Shown piece after piece: positions 34,655-42,650 of a stretch of 64,000 bases of DNA. Each line of letters opens with the position of its first letter. Within the stretch, counting starts at the first letter, position 1. The position numbers and the translations under genes are program-made. Source of the DNA: JBBATK01 sp044228285. Its GTDB lineage: Bacteria; Bacteroidota; Ignavibacteria; Kapaibacteriales; NICIL-2. The notes under the pieces were generated by a model. It did not search any database. It was not told where the DNA came from and was given only the letters and a program-made list of their open reading frames with translations. The DNA lies in assembly GCA_044228285.1 (NCBI GenBank), contig JBGAVD010000001.1, positions 558,001-622,000 of the forward strand, read 5' to 3'.

Positions 34655-35560
34655 ATGAAAAATCTCGTTTGGTCTCTCCTTCTTGTTGCCTGCCTTGCAT
34701 CGACGGTGAAGGCAAAAGCTGACGAGTTTCCTTTGCAAAGCAAGCTTGACGCTGATACAGTGCTGAGTGCGCACATGAAAGAGTGGACGAGAACGAATTC
34801 ACTTCGACTGCGCCTGAGAAATCAAAGCGACTCAGTAGTTCTGCTTCGACTTGAAACGACGGTATTGAGCGAGGGGCATTCCCTAGCCTCTGCATCTCCA
34901 CATGCTACAGAGATCGTTCGTATTGAACCGCGAGCAGATACTCTGCTTCGCGCAGAGCAACTCCTACCCGTGCTCCGGATGAACTATTCGGACAAACGAT
35001 ATGTAGACCGGCATTCTGGGTTGCTCACTACTACCGGCGACTTGACCATTTGTGTAAATGTATTCGACACGAGCGGACTCAAAGCTCTGTCTCCTTCGAA
35101 TTGCATTCAGCGATCTGTGTTTGCCTATTTATCGAACTCATTAGTTTTTCCGGCTGAGAATGATACCGTACGCGGCACACCAATCATCTTTCGATGGACC
35201 GGTATTCAACCAAAGCCACCCCATTGTGTTTACAAGCTCAAAGTGTTTGCACGAGAGGCCGAGACCTATCTCGCGCAGGTTGTTCGAAGTGCAACGCCTT
35301 TGCTCGACACACTCATTCATGACTCGACGTATTTCCAATGGGTGTGTCCGGCTGTTAACAAGAACACCGGTATCGTTTGGCAGGTGCGAAGTACAGACGG
35401 AGACCTGATGTTTTACGGAAGTACGGATGGATACAGCTCATTAGGTCAATTTGTAATGGCCCCCGCTGTCGCGGGTGCCCAGCGTTCAAAGCCAATACCT
35501 CGTGCTGCAGGTGTAGCGTCAAAGAAGTTGGGGTCAGTCTCAAAAAAGAAGCAGCACTGA
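34655..35560 (+). CDS. Secreted protein of unknown function
   Basis: I do not recognise a family. The 301-aa protein, taken from the ATG at 34655, opens with a clear signal peptide (MKNLVWSLLLVACLASTVKA, cleavage probably after KA). An ATG at 34628 is an alternative start. The mature part is beta-rich with no catalytic motif. A segment near residues 165-270 (LVFPAENDTVRGTPIIFRWTG, then YKLKVFARE) follows the Ig/FN3-like pattern of envelope proteins in Bacteroidota, with a sentence-like order of proline-framed strands. The tail ends in a Lys-rich stretch (SKKLGSVSKKKQH), and no T9SS sorting domain is present. Convergent with the M42 peptidase gene; its 3' end overlaps that gene's terminator. 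Confidence 0.65.
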   Translation: MKNLVWSLLLVACLASTVKAKADEFPLQSKLDADTVLSAHMKEWTRTNSLRLRLRNQSDSVVLLRLETTVLSEGHSLASASPHATEIVRIEPRADTLLRAEQLLPVLRMNYSDKRYVDRHSGLLTTTGDLTICVNVFDTSGLKALSPSNCIQRSVFAYLSNSLVFPAENDTVRGTPIIFRWTGIQPKPPHCVYKLKVFAREAETYLAQVVRSATPLLDTLIHDSTYFQWVCPAVNKNTGIVWQVRSTDGDLMFYGSTDGYSSLGQFVMAPAVAGAQRSKPIPRAAGVASKKLGSVSKKKQH

Positions 35561-35576
35561 AGTCTCAGTGCCGCTT
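35542..35576 (-). terminator. Intrinsic terminator of the M42 peptidase gene
   Basis: On the minus strand, arms AAGCGGCACTGA and TCAGTGCTGCTT pair with one mismatch around a four-base loop, followed by CTTTTTTG. It lies 63 bp past the M42 stop and overlaps the last codons and stop of the convergent gene on the plus strand. Confidence 0.75.
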
Positions 35577-35638
35577 CCGAAAATCTCGGAGTATCGAGTA
35601 AGTCTGGACTCTTTCGAACTGTATCATAGCCAAACGAC

Positions 35639-36679
35639 TTAGGCTGTTGGATCGAAGAGATGAGAGTGTTCGATAAACGTTTTGGTTAGCGCTATTGAGG
35701 ATGCAACATCATTAGCGTGTACCGATTCAATGACCGTATGTGTATAGCGACAGGGGATCGAGATAGTGGCAACGGGTATACCAGCTCGACTCAGTTGCAT
35801 CCCGCCCGCATCCGTACCGCCTTTGGGCAACACTTCCATTTGATGTTGGATGTTTTGCTCTTCGCACAAATTCCGCAGGAATTCAACCAAGCCAAAGTGC
35901 GAGATCGAATACGAATCCAAAATCTTGATACCGGTGCCGGCGCCGCACTGAACACAGTGATTGCGCTCGTCAACACCTGGAATATCAGCTGCAATCGTAA
36001 TATCAATCGCAATCCCTATATCAGGATTCAGGCCAAAGGCAGCGGCTTTAGCGCCGCGAACGCCGACTTCCTCTTGAACGGTGGCAACCGCATAGATGTC
36101 ATCTTCGCTCCCACTGAAGCTTCGAAAGGCTTCAATCATAGTGTACACACCGACTCTGTCGTCTAAGGTCTTACCACAATAGAAGTCGCCCATGGTAATG
36201 AGTTCGCGTTCAAGGGTGATACAATCACCAACGCGCACTAAAGCCTTCACACGTTCGGCATCAAGTCCAAGATCAATGAAGAGGTCTTCGAGAGGAGTGA
36301 CTTTGTTTCGCTCCTCAGGAGTAGTAAAGTGAGTTGGTTTGATGCCAATCACGCCATCGAGTACTTCACGTCCGTAGACTTTCACTCGTTGAGCAACCAG
36401 TACGCGAGGATCGAATCCACCTAGGGTTTGGAAGTAGACGAAGCCTTCTTTGGAGATGAAGCGGACAACGAACGAGATCTCGTCCATGTGTGCAGCAATC
36501 ATAATCTTTCGCGCATTCGGCGAGCGACCTTTACGTCGATAGAAGGCATTGCCCATGGCATCCACCCAATGCTCGTCGCTTAGGGGACCAAGATGTTCAT
36601 GCACAAGTTTTCGAAACGTTGACTCACGACCAGGAATTGCTGGCGTAGCGCACAGGGTTTTCAGGAGTTCGAAGGACAT
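35639..36679 (-). CDS. M42-family metallo-aminopeptidase
   Basis: Cytosolic di-zinc aminopeptidase of the M42 (glutamyl aminopeptidase/TET) family, usually a large tetrahedral particle that trims peptides. The 346-aa protein has the expected metal and catalytic residues: His and Asp in IMIAAHMDEIS, Asp in GKTLDDRVGVY, the Glu pair in ATVQEEVGVRGA, Asp in IAIDITIAAD, and the last His in PCRYTHTVIES. GGTDAGGMQLSRAGIP is typical of the C-terminal half. I start at the ATG at 36679 (MSFELLKTLCATPAIPG); a frame opening at 36739 adds 20 unlikely residues. It is terminated by a hairpin at 35542-35576. The hairpin at 36742-36770 and a small peptide gene lie upstream on the same strand. Confidence 0.93.
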   Translation of the reverse strand: MSFELLKTLCATPAIPGRESTFRKLVHEHLGPLSDEHWVDAMGNAFYRRKGRSPNARKIMIAAHMDEISFVVRFISKEGFVYFQTLGGFDPRVLVAQRVKVYGREVLDGVIGIKPTHFTTPEERNKVTPLEDLFIDLGLDAERVKALVRVGDCITLERELITMGDFYCGKTLDDRVGVYTMIEAFRSFSGSEDDIYAVATVQEEVGVRGAKAAAFGLNPDIGIAIDITIAADIPGVDERNHCVQCGAGTGIKILDSYSISHFGLVEFLRNLCEEQNIQHQMEVLPKGGTDAGGMQLSRAGIPVATISIPCRYTHTVIESVHANDVASSIALTKTFIEHSHLFDPTA

Positions 36680-36741
36680 GGGACGTTGGAGAGTGGAGCG
36701 TGGAAAAATCTGAGAGTTCGAAGTTATCAGACAAAACAAAA

Positions 36742-36776
36742 GCGCCTGCGATTCGGGGAAAGGCAGGCGCCTTGCT
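36742..36776 (-). terminator. Candidate terminator of the small peptide gene
   Basis: Arms GCGCCTGC and GCAGGCGC are perfectly complementary over 8 bp around a 13-base loop. On the minus strand the stem is followed by TTTTGTTTTG, a good U-rich tail. It lies about 110 bp past the stop of the peptide gene at 36880. A plus-strand reading has a weaker T run (CTTTTT) a few bases beyond the stem. Confidence 0.65.
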
Positions 36777-36879
36777 TTTTAATCCTTTTGTGGTTCTCGT
36801 CGGAATCTACCGATGAACCCTCAAAGGACTTTTGGTCTCACGGGTTGAGGCTCCCGTTTCGAGAAGAAGATGGCTGAAC

Positions 36880-37008
36880 CTACTTGCCAGTTGCTGGCGG
36901 CTGAGGTGCGTGATCTTCGTAATCGTACCAAATGTACTGCCATCCACCACGTACGGATTCCATTTGTTCCGTTGACATGGTTTCAAGGCCGAGCTCTTGA
37001 AGGTTCAT
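36880..37008 (-). CDS. Small double-glycine leader peptide (bacteriocin/RiPP-like precursor)
   Basis: A 42-aa frame, ATG at 37006-37008, TAG at 36880-36882. The Shine-Dalgarno site AAGGAGG lies five bases before the ATG, the strongest in the window. The first 22 residues, MNLQELGLETMSTEQMESVRGG, match the double-glycine leader pattern: hydrophobic Leu/Met at regular positions, acidic residues, and a final GG. The remaining 20 residues start WQYIWYDY, are rich in Trp and Tyr, carry Asp and Glu, and end proline-rich. Peptides with this leader are normally cut after GG by a C39-peptidase ABC exporter and act as bacteriocins, signals or modified natural products. No such exporter or modifying enzyme is in view, so function is unknown. 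A Bacteroidota-type promoter and a candidate terminator bracket the gene; mscL is divergent. Confidence 0.7.
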   Translation of the reverse strand: MNLQELGLETMSTEQMESVRGGWQYIWYDYEDHAPQPPATGK

Positions 37009-37081
37009 ACCTTCCTCCTTGAAATGTAGTGAAAATCCATTTTGATTGTCTTGAAGAAACTATACGTCAGACAATCTCCTA

Positions 37082-37112
37082 CAAACTTAGTTTTAACGAG
37101 TATATGGAACAA
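37082..37112 (-). promoter_or_regulatory. Promoter of the GG-leader peptide gene
   Basis: On the minus strand TTG (37112-37110) is followed by 20 bases and TAAGTTTG (37089-37082), a full match to TTG-N17-23-TAnnTTTG. The predicted transcript start near 37075 would give a leader of about 65 bases. Confidence 0.6.
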
Positions 37113-37164
37113 CAACTATTTTCATAGAGTATAGTATCCAAAAGGCGCTTTACAGGGTTTAACA

Positions 37165-37192
37165 TTTGCCTTATATTCGATACTCATATTTG
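37165..37192 (+). promoter_or_regulatory. Possible mscL promoter
   Basis: TTTG at 37165-37168 and CATATTTG at 37185-37192 are 16 bases apart. This differs from the Bacteroidota consensus by one base in the -7 box and one base in spacing. It would give a leader of about 55 bases. Confidence 0.35.
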
Positions 37193-37254
37193 CGGTTGGG
37201 GAAAGGGGATACAGTTGGGCCCGACCTATTTATCAATCTATAACAGGAGTTTCT

Positions 37255-37554
37255 ATGTCCATGATGTCCGAATTCAAGACCTTTGTCATGCAAGGCAACG
37301 TTGTTGACCTTGCGGTGGGTGTGCTCATTGGTGCCTCATTCGGCAAGGTCGTTGACGCGTTTACCAAGGGAATGGTAGAGCCTATCATTAACATGTTTGG
37401 AGCTGGCGGTGTTGGTCTCAAGATCGGACCTCTTGACATTGGCTTGGTTATCACTGCCTTCATTAACTTCCTCATCACGGCAGGCGTCCTCTTCTTCATT
37501 TTTGTTCGTCCTATGAACAAAATCAAAGAGCGCCAGGAAAAGAGACAAGCTTGA
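37255..37554 (+). CDS. mscL: Large-conductance mechanosensitive channel, short form
   Basis: Inner-membrane channel that opens under membrane tension and protects cells from osmotic downshock. The 99-aa protein matches MscL: the amphipathic start SEFKTFVMQGNVVDLAVGVLIGASFGKVV is the pore-lining helix region (spread over 90 bases of coding sequence). A second helix (GLVITAFINFLITAGVLFFIFV) is followed by a short basic tail, NKIKERQEKRQA. It is much shorter than the usual 120-150 aa: the periplasmic loop is reduced and the C-terminal helical bundle is missing. AGGAG lies six bases before the ATG at 37255. A strong hairpin follows at 37568. The GG-leader peptide gene is divergent, 246 bp away. 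Confidence 0.93.
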   Translation: MSMMSEFKTFVMQGNVVDLAVGVLIGASFGKVVDAFTKGMVEPIINMFGAGGVGLKIGPLDIGLVITAFINFLITAGVLFFIFVRPMNKIKERQEKRQA

Positions 37555-37567
37555 TAAGATCCACATG

Positions 37568-37607
37568 CACACACTCAATTGGGTTTTGTTCCCAATTGAG
37601 TGGTGTG
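37568..37607 (+). terminator. Hairpin downstream of mscL
   Basis: Arms CACACACTCAATTGGG and CCCAATTGAGTGGTGTG pair over 16 positions with a one-base bulge around a T-rich loop. It lies 13 bp past the mscL stop. There is no T run directly after the stem, so the terminator call rests on stem strength and position. Confidence 0.65.
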
Positions 37608-37839
37608 CAGTGAGTGCTCAAGCTTTAACATTATCAAGCACTTGGATTGTGTTTTGAGCTAGGTCTCGAGTCCACATTTTTCGTGTTTCCTTGTCTACAG
37701 GGGGCAGTGAGAAGTAGATGGTAAAGAGGAGATGCTACAGTAACAGTGACAGGCGCGGTGTGAACAAGCACATGCGCCATCGTTTTGTCTAGAATTTTCG
37801 ATCAGTATTTCACTCACAAGTATACATTGGAAGGTAACT

Positions 37840-38727
37840 ATGGTTTCGATGTCGAAATGGCTCTGGAGAGCCGCACTCATTTGCATCTCAATCAGTTCGG
37901 CGAATATCGTCAAAGCAGCGGATAGTCTCGGTTGGAACACCAGTGGTGTTGTAGGAATCAATCTTACTCAAGTTGGTTTGAACAACTGGGCTGGGGGTGG
38001 TCAGAATAACATTGCAATAGGCGGTCTCTTCAGTTATGGTGCTAATCTGGTCGACTCCAACACAACCTGGTTGAGTACTTTAGACATTGGGTATGGACAA
38101 ACCAAACTGGGGAAGCAAGATTTTCGAAAGAGTGATGACAAGCTCATCTTGGCATCGAAGTTTAACTACAAAGCATCGGGAGACTTGAGTTACTCTGCAT
38201 TGTTGGACTTACGAACTCAGATAGCCGAGGGTGTGAGCTATAATGACAGCGGTGCGGTTACGGGCCGGATTTCGAACCTTTTTGCTCCTGCGAACATCAT
38301 TGTGGGTCTTGGTATGACCTGGGTTCCCGCAGATTTTATCAGCATAACCGTAGCTCCGATATCGAACAAGTTGCTCATCGTGGCTGACGATTCTCTGAAC
38401 CGCTACCGAGCATTTGGAGTAGATTCTGGTAAGAGTATAAAATCCGACCTCGGTGCACTGATCAGCATCACCTTTAAGAAAGGGCTGATGAAGAACGTGA
38501 CTTTGGAATCCAAGCTCAACTCTTTTGCTCCCTATGCTAGTTTCACGCAGAATCTTGTTAACTGGAATACTCTGTTGAGCATGAAGGTGAACGATTATAT
38601 CAATGCAAACTTCGCCCTAGATGTTATCTATGATCCGTTTACCGTGGTCAAGCGCGACGATGGAACGGCGGGGCCGGCGACGCAGATTAGGAATGTAATC
38701 GGCATTGGTTTTGGATACAAGTTCTAA
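37840..38727 (+). CDS. DUF3078 outer-membrane beta-barrel-like protein
   Basis: The 295-aa protein has an N-terminal signal peptide (about 1-26, ending in IVKA) and then alternating hydrophobic strands as in an outer-membrane barrel. The DUF3078 pattern is visible in WNTSGVVGINLTQVGLNNWA followed by GGGQNNIAIGG, and in LDIGYGQTKLGKQDFRKSDDK. It ends in a C-terminal Phe (GIGFGYKF), the usual barrel-insertion signature. DUF3078 proteins are common in Bacteroidota and have no established function. The ATG at 37849 is an equally possible start, three codons later. A 285-bp non-coding region separates it from mscL. A strong terminator follows at 38748. Confidence 0.85.
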   Translation: MVSMSKWLWRAALICISISSANIVKAADSLGWNTSGVVGINLTQVGLNNWAGGGQNNIAIGGLFSYGANLVDSNTTWLSTLDIGYGQTKLGKQDFRKSDDKLILASKFNYKASGDLSYSALLDLRTQIAEGVSYNDSGAVTGRISNLFAPANIIVGLGMTWVPADFISITVAPISNKLLIVADDSLNRYRAFGVDSGKSIKSDLGALISITFKKGLMKNVTLESKLNSFAPYASFTQNLVNWNTLLSMKVNDYINANFALDVIYDPFTVVKRDDGTAGPATQIRNVIGIGFGYKF

Positions 38728-38747
38728 GTCATGAACGAGACAAAAAA

Positions 38748-38776
38748 AACGGCCCCACCAGGGGCCGTTGCCGTTT
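38748..38776 (+). terminator. Intrinsic terminator after the DUF3078 gene
   Basis: Arms AACGGCCCC and GGGGCCGTT are perfectly complementary over 9 bp around a four-base loop, followed by GCCGTTTTT. An A run on the 5' side (38742-38749) means it could also act on the minus strand. Confidence 0.85.
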
Positions 38777-38873
38777 TTAGCCAGCCGTCTTGCTCGTTGA
38801 AACTTCTCTGTTTTGTATTTGTTCTTGTCTGTGTAGCTTGTAGGAATCCTTATTAACCTTCAGGAATTATTCC

Positions 38874-41800
38874 ATGAATGCAACCATCGCTCTTCGTAGC
38901 GCGCTTATTGTGTGTGTAGGATTGCTCTGTACATCGCCGCAAATGAGTGCAGCAACGCAGGTGAAACGCGTGAAAGCCGACGAAAGCGCTAACTCTAGGA
39001 CCGAGCTTCAACGTGTTGAAGCCTCAAGAATAGCCGAAGAGCAAGCCAAAGACGATCCGTCTCGTCGAAACGAAGAATTCTGGAAACAGAGAGTCTTTCC
39101 TTTCGATAACATTCCTCAGGGTGCCACCGAGCGTGCCATTGCCATGCAAAAGCAGTTAGCCAGAGGCAAAGGAGCTAGTGCTTTGTTAGCAGCTTCGCCA
39201 ACCTGGCGTTCGATTGGACCAGGCAATATTGGCGGACGAACCCGTTCAATTGTATGCGACCACAAGAAGGATGGCTGGTTGTATGCTGCGGCAGCAGGAG
39301 GTGGAGTATGGAGAAGCACAGATCATGGTGAAACATGGACTGCGCTGTTTGACTCGCAAAACAGTCTGTGCATGGGAGCACTTGCTATCGATCCAAACAA
39401 TTCTGATGTCATCTACGCGGCTACTGGTGAGATCGCGCCTGCATCGCCAATGTCTGATGGCTGGGGCACAGGAGTCTACAAGTCAGTTGATGCAGGAGCT
39501 ACCTGGAATCTGGTGGGCTTGACCACGGTAGGTGCGTTTTCAAAAATCTGTGTGCATCCTAAGAACTCTAATATTGTTTATGCAGGTGGAATTCGTTCAG
39601 GGGTAGGACTCTATAAGTCGACCGATGCGGGTCTGAATTGGAAACGTATGAATCGTCTTGCTATCAGTGATATTAGTCTTCATCCTACTGACCCTGATGA
39701 TGTTGTTCTTGGAATACTTGGTGGTGGTGTGTATCAAAGTAAAGATGGCGGCCTCAGCGTTGAACTGAAGTCTTCAACGTTTCCTTCAACGGTTCGTCGT
39801 GTGTCTGTACAACGCGCCGATTCAAAGCCCAATCGCTGGTATTGCTTGATAGAAGGACCTTTTTCGCAAGACACCACCAAGATGGTTGGTTATGTGTACG
39901 TAACAAATGACGACGGAGCTACCTGGACAACTCGCAGAAGCGATGAGATTGGAATCTTTGGATCCAACTACCAAGGCTATTACGACAACTTCGTTGTGGT
40001 TCATCCAACGAATGCAGATATCGCCTATTTCGGAGGTATTGATTTTTATGTCACAACTGATGGTGGCGCTAATTGGTCGAACATTTCAAATTCCTACTCA
40101 GGTGGTGGAGTACACCCTGACCAGCAGGCTGGAGCGTTTAACCCCTTGAATCCAGACGAAGTCTATATGGCTAATGACGGCGGTATCTATCGTCGAGCCA
40201 GTGCTAAAGACGATTTCCTAGCCGTAAACAACGGCTATGCGGTTACAGCGTACTATGCTATGGATATTGATCACAAGGCTGACAATAAAACCTATGGTGG
40301 CTCGCAAGACAACGGAACATCTGGTAGTACAAGTGCTTCAAGTGATTGGCGTGGAGTGCTTGGGGGTGATGGTTTCTTCGTTGCCGTCAATCCTTTCAAT
40401 TCGAACATCATCTATTGCGAAAATTATAATGGCTCCTTGGTCAAGGTTGACCTGAGCAATGGAAGCGCGGTTACAGATGTCAGCGGTATACCAGCGTCTG
40501 ATCCAGAAGGAGCTTGGAGCTCGCCTTTGGTACTAGAGCGCGCAAATGCTGTGCTCTATCACGGACGCAAAGCGGTTTATCTAAAAGCTGCAGGGACAAC
40601 GCAGTGGCAAGAGTACTCACCGAAACTTGATACCTCGACTTTTGTTTCGGCAATTGGACCTTCCAGTATCGATGATAACATTTGTTACGCAGGCTGCGAG
40701 AACGGCACTCTATGGGCGACGACGAATGCTGGAACCAAGTGGACAAACGTTGCACTCAATGGCTTGCCAAGGAGATATGTGCGCGACGTGATTGCTTCGA
40801 ATGTTGATCCAAAAACTGCCTGGGTTTGTTTCTCTGGCTACGGCACCGGTCACATTTTTCAAACCACGGACGCGGGTCTACACTGGACAGACATCAGTAC
40901 TATTTTCCCTGATATACCTGTGAATGCAATCTGCATTCATCCAACCAATGAGAAGGTGATCTTTGCTGGTACTGATATTGGTGTGTTTGCCACCTTTAAC
41001 GGTGGTGCTTCTTGGTTTCCCTTTGGTAAAGGTCTGCCAAGAGCTCCGGTTGAAGACATGAAGATTTTTGATTCAAAGAATATTCTGCGCATTGCAACAC
41101 ATGGTCGATCCATGTGGGAGGTAGACATTCCGTCTGAAGATGTAGCAGAACCAGAGATAACATCACCGGCAGGTGGAGAAGTAGTCATGGCAACATCCAA
41201 TATGGTTTTCTCCTGGCATGGTTTCAATGGACCGGTGAATATCGACATTACCTATGATGATCGAGTGAACTACTGGTACCACATAGCCACAAATGTTGTT
41301 GGAAATTCTATGGTGTGGGTCGTGAAGAATGTGCCTACCTCTTTTGCTCGCATCCGCGTATCTCTTGCTGCTGATGAAAAAGTCAGCATACTCTCCAGAA
41401 GCTTCAGCATTCTTGAGTTCGCTCGTGGTTCCGTGAAATCATCCCAGTCTTTCGCGCACGTAGCGTATGGCTTGAGCTACGACGGAAACAATGGTCTTTG
41501 GACGACCAGCTTCTATACAAATCAGGTGTTCAAGCTAGATGCTACGACCCTGTTGATGCAGAAGTCGTTCTCGATGCCAAAGGGCTTCGACAATAACTTC
41601 ACAGACATGGCGATGGATCGTGAGAAGGGCATCTTTTATATCCACCGTCTGTCATCACAAAACGCTGGAGCATCGTCGAGAATTCTTGTTGTCGATACGA
41701 ACGGTAATCACCTTCGAACCATGGTTTCACCGGCTAGTTATGGTATCGGTCTAGAGTACATCGATTCGAAATTGATTGTGGGCGAACGAGATGGACAGCA

Positions 41801-42443
41801 GTACATCTACTTTACCAATCCACAGAATGCGGAAGTCATTACGCAGTATGCAAATCCCTTTAGAAAAGTGTTCGGACCTCGTTGCTTGTCGACTGACGGA
41901 AAAGGAAATCTCTTCCAAGTGGGTACGGACTTTGGTGGAGGAGCAGGCTTACAGGGTGCTTTCCTTTCGAAGATGACCGTCGTTAATCCAGCGAAGGAAG
42001 TTGATCAGATGGAACTCATCAATGGTACTGGTACTGAGATTAATGCACGAGGAGTTGAGTATGATCCTCGCGATGGTAATTATTGGATTACAGATCTGTC
42101 CGGCAACATCTTCAAGATTGCCAATTTTGATACACCGTCGAATCCAATATCTGGCGTAGGCGATACCCGCGTACAGGGCTCTGGAATTATCGTGAGTCCA
42201 AACCCAGCACGAGATCGCGCCATCATTCGATTTATGTTAGAGAACACGGAAGCGGTCGTACGTCTGGAGGTCTTCAATATCGTCGGTGAGAGCGTTGCTC
42301 TACTCATCGATGGTCGTGTTAGCGCTGATGACTTTAGTGCGGCTATTATGGATTGCTCAACCCTAAGTAACGGAGTGTACACGGTTGCTCTCACGGTCGA
42401 CGGAGTTCAACGTCCTTCCGAACGCTTTATCGTTTCTCGCTAA
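38874..42443 (+). CDS. BNR/VPS10-like propeller protein with T9SS sorting domain
   Basis: The 1189-aa protein has a signal peptide (MNATIALRSALIVCVGLLCT, ending in MSA). Residues about 105-760 hold many Asp-box/BNR repeats: WRSTDHGETWTALF, YKSVDAGATWNLV, YKSTDAGLNWKRM, YVTTDGGANWSNIS and others, which build beta propellers like those in sialidases, xyloglucanases and sortilin. A fibronectin/Ig-like part (about 765-850) and a second, NHL-like repeat part (about 860-1090) follow. The T9SS type A sorting domain occupies about the last 85 residues: SPNPARDRAIIRF, LEVFNIVGESV, SNGVYTVAL and the final ERFIVSR. It is therefore an exported surface or secreted protein. The DUF reading of this family in Bacteroidota is usually glycosyl hydrolase-like, but no catalytic residue can be named. 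Two terminators follow. Confidence 0.88.
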   Translation: MNATIALRSALIVCVGLLCTSPQMSAATQVKRVKADESANSRTELQRVEASRIAEEQAKDDPSRRNEEFWKQRVFPFDNIPQGATERAIAMQKQLARGKGASALLAASPTWRSIGPGNIGGRTRSIVCDHKKDGWLYAAAAGGGVWRSTDHGETWTALFDSQNSLCMGALAIDPNNSDVIYAATGEIAPASPMSDGWGTGVYKSVDAGATWNLVGLTTVGAFSKICVHPKNSNIVYAGGIRSGVGLYKSTDAGLNWKRMNRLAISDISLHPTDPDDVVLGILGGGVYQSKDGGLSVELKSSTFPSTVRRVSVQRADSKPNRWYCLIEGPFSQDTTKMVGYVYVTNDDGATWTTRRSDEIGIFGSNYQGYYDNFVVVHPTNADIAYFGGIDFYVTTDGGANWSNISNSYSGGGVHPDQQAGAFNPLNPDEVYMANDGGIYRRASAKDDFLAVNNGYAVTAYYAMDIDHKADNKTYGGSQDNGTSGSTSASSDWRGVLGGDGFFVAVNPFNSNIIYCENYNGSLVKVDLSNGSAVTDVSGIPASDPEGAWSSPLVLERANAVLYHGRKAVYLKAAGTTQWQEYSPKLDTSTFVSAIGPSSIDDNICYAGCENGTLWATTNAGTKWTNVALNGLPRRYVRDVIASNVDPKTAWVCFSGYGTGHIFQTTDAGLHWTDISTIFPDIPVNAICIHPTNEKVIFAGTDIGVFATFNGGASWFPFGKGLPRAPVEDMKIFDSKNILRIATHGRSMWEVDIPSEDVAEPEITSPAGGEVVMATSNMVFSWHGFNGPVNIDITYDDRVNYWYHIATNVVGNSMVWVVKNVPTSFARIRVSLAADEKVSILSRSFSILEFARGSVKSSQSFAHVAYGLSYDGNNGLWTTSFYTNQVFKLDATTLLMQKSFSMPKGFDNNFTDMAMDREKGIFYIHRLSSQNAGASSRILVVDTNGNHLRTMVSPASYGIGLEYIDSKLIVGERDGQQYIYFTNPQNAEVITQYANPFRKVFGPRCLSTDGKGNLFQVGTDFGGGAGLQGAFLSKMTVVNPAKEVDQMELINGTGTEINARGVEYDPRDGNYWITDLSGNIFKIANFDTPSNPISGVGDTRVQGSGIIVSPNPARDRAIIRFMLENTEAVVRLEVFNIVGESVALLIDGRVSADDFSAAIMDCSTLSNGVYTVALTVDGVQRPSERFIVSR

Positions 42444-42458
42444 GTCCTTTTTGTTAAC

Positions 42459-42487
42459 CTGGCAAGGGGCCGTTGGCCCCTTGCCAG
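42459..42487 (+). terminator. First hairpin after the BNR protein gene
   Basis: Arms CTGGCAAGGGGCC and GGCCCCTTGCCAG are perfectly complementary over 13 bp around a three-base loop, 15 bp past the stop. No T run follows directly; it stands in tandem with the next terminator. Confidence 0.75.
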
Positions 42488-42504
42488 CCGAAGATTCAAA
42501 CCTG

Positions 42505-42546
42505 AGCCCCTTTCTGTGATGCACAAAGAGGGGCTTCTTTTTTTTT
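42505..42546 (+). terminator. Second, intrinsic terminator after the BNR protein gene
   Basis: Arms AGCCCCTTTCTGTG and CACAAAGAGGGGCT pair with one wobble and one mismatch, and a long T run (42538-42546) follows. It is the second of two stacked hairpins. Confidence 0.88.
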
Positions 42547-42650
42547 CGCTTCGACAACATTGCGACTGTGTTTTGCGTCCTTAGGGATCTGGTAGCAAGA
42601 CACTTTGCAATTACTGCTTTTCGCGTTTTTCTCAGTCAAGTAAGAGACCT

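Noticed and set aside
37661..37685. TCTCGAGTCCACA stretch resembling a tRNA T-arm
   Set aside because: No acceptor stem, anticodon arm or CCA context could be folded around it.
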